The notes beneath the pieces are model-generated. The model searched no databases. It was not told where the DNA came from and worked only from the letters and a program-made list of their open reading frames with translations. The position numbers and the translations under genes are program-made. DNA of 64,000 nt from Scolanthus callimorphus (lineage: Eukaryota > Cnidaria > Anthozoa > Actiniaria > Edwardsiidae), in the NCBI GenBank assembly GCA_033964015.1, contig CM066917.1, positions 26,815,951-26,879,950 of the forward strand, in the 5' to 3' direction. Of this stretch, positions 33,315 through 45,300 are shown one piece after another. Position 1 is the stretch's first letter, and each line of letters opens with the position of its first letter.

Positions 33315-36300
33315 TTCTTCCACCCCCCCCCCCCTTATTTTCTGTTAATCCCCACTAAATGTCTTGCATGATGGGTAACCCCCGTTGCAAGGTCCCCCAT
33401 TTGTAGATGTAGACGAGAAAACGGATATACCCTGCTCTATTAGAGTCTCAACAACGTCATTTTAACTACCCCTCCCTAAAACTAATTATGACAAGAGGCA
33501 TTTCGAGTATAGAGGTACATTTGTATGGAATCGGCTTCCAGAAAACTTGCGTCAATGCAAATCAATGAACTCTTTTAAGTCTAAACTTAATGAGTTGCCC
33601 TCCAGCTTCTTCGATTCTCTTAATTGATTATATACGAAAATTTATAATCTGGACTTTCTATTTACTATTTTTACTATATTTCACGGCTTTTTTTTTGTGA
33701 AACAACGTAAGCTGTAAAAAAAAACGTGATCTATTTTATATATCTACACAAATGTCACAACCTCGGCCAGCATCGTGGACGTACTTGACTGGATGGCTGT
33801 TTTACCTCAGTGTTCTGCGTACAACTTTTCCTTGGACCCAATCCCATATCCAAGCATGATTTTGAGAGAAAAATTAAACCAATATCTAACATTTTCTCTG
33901 CAGACCCAAGATGTTCGGTGGACGCCTAGAATTTTTCGCCGATTTGCTTTGTTCTGTTGTTTTTTTGATCAAGAAAAAATGATGTTTTCGCGAAGATATT
34001 GCACCCTCCTTGTTGCCGTGTTTACGGTAGATTGTTGTGCTCTAGTCAGCCACACCTTCGGATATTGTTTTCCTTTCATAGTAGACGACGAATTAAGGTG
34101 GCTCCCGAGTATTTATTTCAGAAATAGACCTCAACTTCTAGCGTATGTTTGACCCTGAAAAAATCTTCCGATTTCCATAATTGTTCTCACAGAGCTTAAG
34201 GTAATTCCCCTGAAATAAAACTTGTCGTAGAATTTTTTTCTTAATTTGTCTATTTACTATTTAGTAAATAAGAAATGAAAATATGAAATAAAAAGAGGGG
34301 GTGCCCATGCTCGTTTAGAAACTGTGATGGCGCAAACATACCCCATTTTTAGTGCCTGAGGGCTATTTTGTGAAGGAATACGTGAAACAAGAAAGTTGTG
34401 ATAAAACGCTCACTAATGAAGCAATCCAGTTCGCTTGCAAGTTTGAACAGAACTGTTGGATGCTTCACTACCTAGGACGAACATTGGAATGTTTAATTTT
34501 CTATGTGTGTTGACGCTACTCTTGAAAATGTGCAAAAATGTGCGCACCGCTCGTGATAATTTGAGAGTCTTTTGTGTCTCATTTTGGGGCTTTTTATGAC
34601 GATAGCTCAAAAACTTGTCGTGGAAATTTCTTTAAACTTTTTTTATAACAGGGGGATGATAGTCTTATGAAAATGGTAAAATAAAAAATGGGGGTGGCCA
34701 ATCTTGTTTTCGCGCAATATCCCAAAAAGCGACTTTTTCTTGGTGTTTCTCGCTCAAATGGGGATATTTAGCTTGCGCGCGCGCGCTCGATTGCGTCATT
34801 TTCGAACGAATTGATCGCGCGTCCATGCGCAGAACAGCGTGCGCCGTGCAAAACAGGGGAATAACCTTAAGCAACCTCTGCACTACCAAATGGTGTTGTT
34901 CATTTGATATATTAAGCTCGTCTGTTTGGGATATTTTAAATTTTCCAAAGGAGGTGTTTTTAGATTAATTGTTATAACTTGAAAATTCGACCGTGAATGA
35001 TCTTATTACCAGCTAAAATCGCATCCATAGTAACAAAGGTTTCCTCAGAGAAATGCCCAGGTCAGCTTTTCCCATGCGATTTAAGTTGTAAACGATGTAA
35101 TAATTTTACCTCTAAAAATGTCTTATTCCACTTCTGTTTAGTGTGCCGAGCGCGGATATCAGAAAAGTAGGGAAGCTCTTCAGGATTATATCGGCTAATG
35201 TTCACTTTTAATTATATAAAAGAGAAAATAGAATCGAGTATCTACAGAAAGCGATGTTTAATAAACGAATGAGAGCAGCTTCTTGTCCAGAATGTGCTGT
35301 TGCTATAATATTTAATTCGAGCTCGAAATAACTAAATTGCTGGAATTTCGTAAGTTTCTTCCGTGAGAGGTAGAGTACAACTAAATGAGAAGACTTACCA
35401 AGTTTGGACTCGTCTTTCCAATACTATGTTGAGAAACATTATCCAAAGGAGTCAGAGTTTCGTTGCTCCAACACAAACGCCAAGAAAACCCATATATTAT
35501 GAGCGCAGTGCACTTCGCTAGAAATTCTTCACGTGCGACGCTTCCGAGTCCCGAAGTAAGACAGGTTAATAACCGGTAGCTTTTCCGATCCCGCGGGTCG
35601 AGAAAGCGTCGCACGTGAAGTATTTAGCAACCATGTGCACTGAGACGAGAACGCTGAGTTCATAAACATATGGGTTTTCTTGGTAATAAGTCAGTGTTTC
35701 GTTGCTCCAACACAAACGCCAAGAAAACCCATATATTATGAGCGCAGTGTTCTCGCCTCAGTGCACTTTGCTAGAAATTCTTCACGTGCGACGCTTCCGA
35801 GTCCCGAAGTAAGACAGGTTAATAACCGGTAGCTTTTCCGATCCCGCGGGTCGAGAAAGCGTCGCACGTGAAGTATTTAGCAACCATGTGCACTGAGACG
35901 AGAACGCTGAGTTCATAAACATATGGGTTTTCTTGGCGTTTGTGTTGGAGCAACGAAACACTGACTCCTTTTGGATAATGTTTCTCAACATAGTATTGGA
36001 AAGACGAGTCCAAACTTGGTAAGTTTTCTCAGTTAGTTGTACTCTACCTCTCACGAAAGAAACTTACGAAACAATTCCAGCAATTTAGTTATTTCCAGCT
36101 CGAATTGAATATTATAGCAACAGCACATTCTGGGCAAGAAGCTGCTCTCATTCGTTTATTAAATATCGCTTTCTGTAGATACTCGATTCTATTTTCTCTT
36201 TTATATAATTAAGAGTGAACATTAGCCGATATAATCCTGAAGAACTCCCCTACTTTTCTGATATCCGCGCTCGGCACATTAAACTGAAGCGGAATAAGAC

Positions 36301-39300
36301 ATTTTTAGAGGTAAAATTATTACATCGTTTACAACTTTAATCGCATGGTAAAAGCTGACCTGGGCATTTCTCTAAGTAAACCCTTATTACTATGGATGCG
36401 ATTTTAGCTGGTAATAAGATCATTCACGGTCGAATTATCAAGTTATAACAATTATCCTAAAAACACCTCCTTTGGAAAATTTAAAATATCCCAAACAGAC
36501 GAGCTTAATATATCAAATGAACTACACCATTTGGTAGTGCAGAGGTTGCTTAAGCTCTGTGAGAACAATTATGGAAATCGGAAGATTTTTTCAGGGTCAA
36601 ACATACGCTAGAAGTTGAGGTCTATTTCTGAAATAAATACTCGGGAGCCACCTTAAGAGCAGAAATCTCAAAATAACTATCTACAAACAAAGTGTTCTTC
36701 TTGATTTACCTAATTGAATTGAAAATATCGCACTACATTCCCTAAATCAGCCGATGGAAATGGATTCTCTCTCTGACTCATATGTCGCTAGGCTGACAAA
36801 ATGGCGGCCTACCGAGGCACTTTAAAGGGAGGCTGTTACGCAACTGCGCAGCTGTTCTGCGCATCTCAAAACAAAGAAGTATCGTCCCGTAACGATGGCC
36901 AGCGAGGGCTGAGAACAACGAAAACAATCAGTCTTAATCTAGCTATTTCTCGATCCATCCGACCAAATGTTTACGTTTTACATATTCTTCAATAGTTTTC
37001 TGATAGGATGGTCTACATAGTTTTGCTCAGTGATCGTTCCTGTAGCATGCGCGTATACTCACTTCCTCAAAGGATTGACAATCTCATTTCGTAAGACTGT
37101 CTGCACCTCTTCATACTCTGCCAAGTCTGTAGCATCCTTCTCGCGATGCAGTAAGGTGTCGAACACCGTACTGAAGGCGAACATGCTGTAGAGGGTGGAG
37201 TCCAGGTAGCAAGAGTTGTGATGACCCTGAATGCCTCTCTTAAGGCCACTCCTATGCGCGTCAAGACCAGTCGGAGGTGGGACGGTTCCCGTGATTGAAG
37301 GTGACTCCATGCTCCCAAAACCTAATTAATGAAGATATTAAGTTAAAACGTATACAGGGTCCGTAGTCTCTGAAGAAACATTTCCCAAGTCAGTTCAACT
37401 TAAATCATACTTCAATGAACTTTTGGACTAGTCCAATACTTGTAGTGCAATACAAATTTAGGTACAACATGAAGTTCTTTTTCACTGTTTTATGTATTGT
37501 TCAGGGATACCTACTTTTTCCAGATGCTATGGCCATGGGTGACTCTGACCCAAATCGTGAATCTTTGTGACAGTTGTTCAAAAAGACAAAGAAGCCTCTT
37601 CCTGCGGGACAGGTGAAGTATCTCTGCCCTTGGAAGGTGCCATCAGAACAGCCTGCTTGCTCTTTCTCCTAAAAAGCAAATAGAATCAGGAGCATTGTGG
37701 CGTCATAAGATTTTCAATTTCGCATGGACTTTTGCGGTATAAAAGTACATACATGTACATTTCAGGGCTCAAAATAAACGCAATTATTGGATGAGGTTGA
37801 GCATGGCAGTCGTGAATTAGCAAAACCACCGAGGCCTGTGTTATCTGCGAATTAATTTTAGGTGTTGAAATCAAGTTTTCCGAAAATGCCACTAAAACTT
37901 TATCTGAAAATTCGAGGTGATCTTTTTCATGGCAAAAATACCCCCCAAACTAGTAAAATTACACCTTTTGTGTAATTCGAAACATCCATGGGATCATGTA
38001 ATATGCATACGAAAATTAAAGCTTTAAATTCTGAAGCAAAAATTTCAGCTCTTTTAGCGCCATCTGAACAGATATTTTACCGAAAATGATCGTTGGGTGT
38101 CCCTGTTTAAAGAGCCTGTATCAGTCACCCCTTTGTTTCGTTCTATATTATTAGAAGACAAAATTATGTGTAGAAATTTCTTAACGTCGTCTAAAAACAA
38201 AGTTCAGTTTGATTTACCAAATTCAATCGAGCAAATTGCTCTATATTCTCTAAATCAGCCGATGGAAATGGATGCTTTTTCTGACTTGGTATGTTGCTAT
38301 ACTGTCAAAATGGCGGCTGACACAGCTGTTTAAAGCAACTTTGTACCAACTCAATCATTTACTGTGATTTGCATATCCTCACCAGCTCCAAACCTGCGGC
38401 TATCTTCCTTTTAATAATGGGAGCTCTCCTACCCAACGAATGACACCATAACGCGTTTCCGACCCTACCCCCGTAGTGGGGATTTCTACCATACTGCCGA
38501 CGCCAAGGTCATGGTCAAAGGGTAATTCAGGTGAAGGCTCCATCTGGATTAGCTGTTCTGTAGGTGAAAATGGCTGCTCCCCAATTTGATGCACTTCCAC
38601 TGCATCGGTTCTTTCAACATTAACAAATCCCTCATTTTGCCATTCATCATTGTCACTGACGCCAAAGTTTGGTATTTCTTCATAGTATTTTTCATTTCGT
38701 GTGATGAAGTTGCTATTGTTGTAAAGACCACCAGGTAAGGTGGTCATCATTGGTGAAGCAACTGGACTTCTGTGCATACCTCTAGCCATAACTGTAGTTT
38801 GAATAATTCAAAATTCACAAAGTTGTTTACATTGAATGGAACATAACGACCATAAAGCCACAACTAAAAAATCTGCACTGTTATTTTTCACAAATCAAGG
38901 AAGGGGTGGGAATCGTGAAACAGGGTGGCACCTCAATCAAATTGCATGATCAGGCTCCATTGGCAATTACTGTACGCACTGGCAGACCAGGCTCGAATTA
39001 TTAGTAAATAAAGTAATAAAGACTCATTACCTCTAAATGTCTCCTGAGTTGTTTCTGGCCTTCCATTCACTCGGTCACTCGTGGTACTCCCCATAAAAAC
39101 TAATTGTGTGTTTCCAAAAAATATCCATACCCCCCCCCCCCCCCTATGGAAGGGATTGGAAATTCCAGAGGGGTGGGGGTGGGGGGGGGGGGGGTCACTT
39201 TACCTGATCTTTTCCATACAAACACTGTATTTTTCTTCGGAAATTCCAGAGGGGAGGGGGGTCATTTCTCAACACCCTTCCGTGGGGTGGTATGGATATT

Positions 39301-42300
39301 CTTTGGAAACACACATTCACTTGCAGTACTCCCAATAAAAATATATGGGGATGCTCGTCCTATCCCTTAGGGTATAAAATTCACCCAACTGATATCTGTT
39401 TGGGATGTCCAAAGAGTCTGCTATCCCTTAGGGGTTCTCACCCCAAAGGTGACCTAGAAATTCAGCGACAACAGAATAGATTGTTTCAGCTCAATGGTAA
39501 TTAACCTAAGGACCTCAAAAACATTAGGATTTCCCATATCCAATTTGCTATCTCTTAGGGTTAAAATTCACTGTTGACAACACTCAATTTGCTATCCCTT
39601 AGGGTTAAAAAAAATCCAGACAATGTTACTTCCCAAATAAGCTGTTGGCTCTTGTCCAATCATAAAGAGAACATTGAGGACAATGTGTATTGTCATTAAT
39701 GATTATTATTGTTATTGATTAATATTCCTATACCTTCATAGTAGCCATTACTTGAAGGGGCGACAGGCTGCCTAATGTCTGAGTTCCATGCAGATGACTT
39801 CCCGTCTTGGCCAACTGGATTCACATCATGAATATTTGGGCGCCCACTCACCCAACGGTAACTGTCAGCATTCAATCTAGTAGATGTTTTGTTGAAATGA
39901 TCTTCCTCAAACTCTATTGTTTCTTCTTTGCTTGTAACCTCTTTGCCTTGATCTTCAAGTTTATTTCTTAAATCTTGATCTGCCTTTATTTGAGCTAGAA
40001 TGTCTGCCTGTTTCCTGCAAATAGCCTCTGTGGAATCCCCCTGTGCTCCAGCCGCTACTCTCAATGCCTCCTCACTGGAGATTGATACTGTCGATGAGGC
40101 TGAATTGGATCTCCTACGTTCTTTTGGGTGAGCTGTGGACAAATTGTCACAGTCATTACAAAACAGCAACAATGTGATGATGACAAGGCTACAATCATGT
40201 GGCGAGATTTCACAGACTTTGCGTGGTCAATTGCGTGGTATTTCTCTGATTTACCTAGTAAATTTCGCAGGCCCGCACCCGCACGAAATATCAGAAGGCC
40301 TGTAAGAACAATTTAGCCAATAAAGCTCCATCACACATACACACTTTATCAGGGCCTGCGGTTTGATGCGCTGGCGCGGAAATGCATAATTCTGTCAAAT
40401 CCCGCATAATCGCGGATAATTTCCCAAAATTTTGCGAAAAACATCAAAAGGCATCATTACTTGGTGAATTTTAAACTTTCCTTCCTATTTTTTCTCACAA
40501 AAGTGATACATTTCTTCTGAAATCGTCTGTCCAGCGTCAAACAACTCGATAGAAATGAGAATAACATGGCGTTCTATGCTTACAGCGTCGCGCTGGGAAC
40601 TGATATCGAAAAGCAATAAAACGTGCCTAATTGGCCAACTAACTAATATTTCCAGCTGAGCAAGATAGATTCAAACACATGTTTGCGCTTTGGATATTTT
40701 ACAAAGTAAAATCAAGGCGGGAAAAAATGCTAACTGCGATGAAACGGTCGGCTTTATGCAGTTCACATTGGTCACATGGCATTACGCTTTTTTATGGATC
40801 TTTGTTATTGTTACAGACAGCAAATTTTATTTCACAAACAACAACGCGAAAAATACCAGGCACACGAACAGCTCCCTCGATAACAAAAAAAAACACTGAC
40901 AGAATAACGTGGCACCTTTCCGGTTTTATAAAAGCTCTTACACTACCTCCGACGATAGTGCCGATCTCTTTTGGGATCAGGATTAATTTTGATAATTACG
41001 CGCAGAACGACGGCAAACAAGCGCAACGATGTTTGTGATATGAGAGATTGTAACGATAGCTCTGTTAGTCAGCGTATAGCTCTTGTGAGCGTGGTTGGAT
41101 ACGAGTGCGTTGCTACGATCCTTGGGGTATGAAAAAAGTGTAACATATTATGTTACGGCACTTGTAAAACAATATTGCGCAATCCCGCATAATTTCGTAT
41201 TTTTAGCGCATAATTTTGAATTTTTAGCACATAATTTCAGAAAAAATCCCACATCAACCACGGGCCCTGCTTTATCAACAAACTTTCATTACACACTTTA
41301 TTTATAAATACACGTTAAAATATCAGCCCTTAAACAGAATTTCATACTTCCGTCTCTACTTTCATGTCATCCACCATGATCATGTTCCTTGACCATGCAT
41401 GCCCCAGTATCTCCATCCTAAATGGCAGAATTTATTGCCAAAACGTTTCAAGTTTGATTTGCCATCTAGTCATGCAAACTCAAACAACAGAAAAGGAGAG
41501 GAACTGTGATACCACTATTTCTTACTTTTACTGAAAAATGAGCTTTAAGTAATGGTCCGTATAAGAACTACCCAAGCCAACGGCAGAGCATGCTGGAATG
41601 CAATTATTTTCTATTGAAAATATTGGCGATTTCATTGGCTTAGACACAAAAATTGGTCAAATTACCATGAAAGAAAGACTTTTCTCAGGATTTATGGTAA
41701 GATATAAGCTCATATACATATACAGGAAATACGATTTTTAAAGACTTCGTATACGGGGAACCTGTAAAATAGTGATTCTCTTTCCTTTGTTTTTCTTTAA
41801 TCTGATTGGTCTGGAGAGTTATTATCGCCATATTTTCTCAAGCAAGTCAAAATCAATAATTATTTCACTTGTATTATGTTACTAGTCATGACAACTTTCT
41901 GTGGTAAAAGAATGGAACACATCCTATGTGGGGAACCCTGAATGCCATAGAACAATGGCATTTCGGTTCCTTCTTGCATGGATGATTACTTAACAATATT
42001 AGGGTGTATACACGGGTGTGTATTATAGTATCACCTGTTAACCCAACTTTGTCAAAAATCTTGAGATTCTCCCTCACATGGGAGGTAAATACACAAAATG
42101 TATGCAAAAATCCCGAGAGTGACAATGCAGGTGAAATACAGTAAAAATGTATGAGAATTTTCGCAAACATTATGCAGGTGACAGGCTTCAAAATCTTGTG
42201 ACACCCGCCTAATGCAGGTGAGTTGACAGCTATGTAATATGCTCTTAAATAATATGGTAGTGCACGTTGGGTACTTACACTTGCTTTCATTGACATCATA

Positions 42301-45300
42301 GTAACCTAATGAAGCACTCAGGTTGGTGTCTTTAGAGAGCTTTGACTCCTGCTTTTGTGGTTGAGAATCAAAGTCTTGTTCAGGAATTACTTCATCAGCA
42401 CGCTTAAATAAAGCAAAATCTTTCTTGCAATCAAATCGCTGATGATTTCTGAAATAGCCACTTCCTTTGCCCATTCGTTGGTCCTAAAAGCAAAGTTTGA
42501 GTAGTTTATATCAATCAAAATATTATCGTTATTAGGGACCGTTCATTTTTTATCAGGGAGAGGGGGCTGGTGGAAATGAGGGGGGGTCACCCAAAAAAAT
42601 ACGGCCTCAAAGGGGGGTCACCCAAAAAAAATACGCCACTAAAGGGGGGGTCACCCAAAAAAATACAAGCACATAACAGGGAGGAAAGGAAAAGTTTGTA
42701 TTTTTTACAGCATGCAATATGTTTGTTACATGTTTCAACTCGCTTATGTTTCTAATTTCACTCAATACTTAATAAAAATTTCGGGGCGCTTCGCGCGCAT
42801 GGAGAATTTAATACCTAATATGTCCTGCACTGATAGGCCTGCCGGGCAGTCTCTATGTTTGAAAGAACACACCTTAGGTAAGAGTGAGGTCAACCTTTAG
42901 TCATTTGGGCCGCGCTTCACGCACATGAATAATAATAATTATATCTTCATTTGCGGAGCGCACAAAAAATATTACCTAAAGGCTCAGGAGCCCTTTACTA
43001 GGAGCTTTCATCTAACCTATATAATTAGCGTATTTCCTGGTCTCCCTTCATTTCCACCAGCCCCCTCTCCCTGATAAAAATGAACGGTCCCTTAACTTGT
43101 CATTACTGAGAAGCAAACATAAAAATCGGAATTCCACAACAGCACCCTGCACAATTTCTTCAAGAAACTGCTACTGGTATAATATTGAGAGGTTGATGGA
43201 TAATTGGCTGCTGCCATGCAGGGCTTGAAAAAAAAATCATAGTCATAATTTTACGCCTTGTACAAGTATTAGAAGATGGATGGCTAGTCCACTAGGACTG
43301 AACAACACAAAAACTGAAAATACAGTCCTTATTTCACACGTCATAGGTGAAAAAAGTTAGGTGTACATGTAAGACAAAGTTAAAACACTTTTGGCCATAT
43401 AAATGCCTGTATCAGGCACAATTTAGAGCCCTGTCACAGTGTTTTTGTCATAAGACAATCAAGGTCTGATGATGAAATAAACCACATCATGTGATACTTT
43501 CATCTAACCACCTCAATAATGTTGTTCAGATAAATATTCCAAAACGTTTGGGTTTGCAAACTGGAAAAATGATTGGGCCAACTTAAAGGACGTAATAAAT
43601 TCTAATTAAATACTCAAGGATAAGCTGTTATGAATGCAAAAATGGCCCAGACTATTTGATGCACTTCTACTCATCAGTTCTTTCAACATTAAATGTCTCA
43701 TTTTGCCATGAGTCTGTGACATCATCATTTGACACCAACATGTCGATGTGCTTATCATTGCATGTTCTTTCATTAATTTCAGTGCAACTTACCAGTTCAA
43801 TTCCAACAGCTATCCATCCTTCGTCATCTGGTTTTTCAGCAATATACCTCACAGATCCCCTAGCCACTTTTTCACCAACAAATGTCACAACCCTCTGGTC
43901 AATTCTAAGTGGATAAACTGGTCTGGGATGCTTGTCTTTTTGCTCATGCTAAATACAGATGGCAGTTCTGGAAGATAACTCTTAAAGCCAGATTTTGACT
44001 TGTTTCCTGAAGAACCTGAGTCCTTTTTGGGAGAATGTACATTTTGCCCTTCTTGTAAGCGAATTTTGTCTACTGCCACAAAAACACCACAATCATCTTG
44101 GCATATGAAGTACTCCTTGTTTCTGAACATCCCATTAGATGTCCCAAGACCTTGAAACTCCTGAAATAAAAGGTGCACTGTGATATCAAGCAATTTTGAT
44201 GAACGAGACTTTTAAAACAAAAAGACATGTTTCTGCATCTCCTGTGCCATCGTCAGTTATGAACAATTTACAATGGAATGGGTATGTATGCTTAGAGTAG
44301 ACTACGAAATTACAATAACAATGATGTTGTAATAACTTAACCTAATTACAAAGAAAGTATTAAATTTAAATGGTAGAGTTGTTGGTTTACAACTACCCAC
44401 TCACTTATAGATAACAACAGCCCTGAATGTTTTTTCGTCAAATTACCATTTTGTAGGTAAATTCTCTGTCATTGCACAAAGCGTATTCGTAAAACAGTTT
44501 AACGCTTGTGACAATAGTGTTTTTTTTTGTGCCAATGGTATTTTCTTCATTCAAAGTTGATTCTTTGTTTGGTGTGAAGGCCCCCACCCCTAAAGAGCTC
44601 AATCATGCGTTACGTTTACAAAATTTCGTGTGCAGGCTGCAGTGCCTGTTATGTTGGTGAGACCTCGATCCCGACACCTACAAACATGTATCAATGAGCA
44701 CTTTAGTAGACAAGGCCTCTCATATTTTCAAACACCTTCAGGGTTCACCTAATTGTCAAGCACTTTGTTCCAGAGATTCTTTTGTTATATTAGATCAAAC
44801 ATCCACTCCTGCACAATTAAAAATTAAGGAGGTGATACATATCCTCTGGGAGTAACCCTCCTTAAACCAACAACTCTACCATTTAAATTTAAAACTTTCT
44901 TTGTAATTAGGTTATTACCACATTATTATTGTAATTTCGCAGTCTACTCTTAGCATACATATCCATTCCATTGTAAATTGTTCATAACTGGCGATGGCAC
45001 AGGAGATGCAGAAACACGTCTTTTTGTTTTAAAAGTCTCTTTGTCTTCATCAAAATCGCAGTAAAATTGGGGAGAGGACAAAACATGGAGTACTACTCCA
45101 TGGAGTACCCTTTTGGAGTACCTAAAATGGAGTACCCCTAAAAGTGCCCATGATCATTTCCATGTACGTACCTTTATTCATTTCAAGCGTGAATGCACAA
45201 TGTTCGAGTATTAAAGTTCAGCTATTTTGGCCGCCATCTTGAAATTTAGATGTACCAGTAATGCACCAGTCAAAGTAAACCCCGACCCCGCACCATCACC

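Larger units (their letters stand above)
34093..36656. mobile_element. 2.5-kb palindromic element with TTAA flanks
   Basis: TTAAGGTGGCTCCCGAG at the left is inverted exactly at the right (CTCGGGAGCCACCTTAA). The arms match over roughly 900 bp each through blocks such as GGTAATAAGATCATTCACGG and ACCATTTGGTAGTGCAGAGG. TTAA on both sides is the target signature of piggyBac-like elements. The left arm is interrupted at 34201-34865, and the centre holds a direct duplication (35457-35945). It has no coding capacity seen. It sits in CYLD intron 8. Confidence 0.88.

Noticed and set aside
33775..34152. 125-codon plus-strand open frame inside CYLD intron 8
   Set aside because: No recognised domain; its 3' end lies in the palindromic transposon.
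37505..37515. Alternative CYLD exon 7 donor GTATCC at 37510
   Set aside because: It would put exon 8, including the catalytic Cys, out of frame; GTAGGT four bases earlier keeps the frame.
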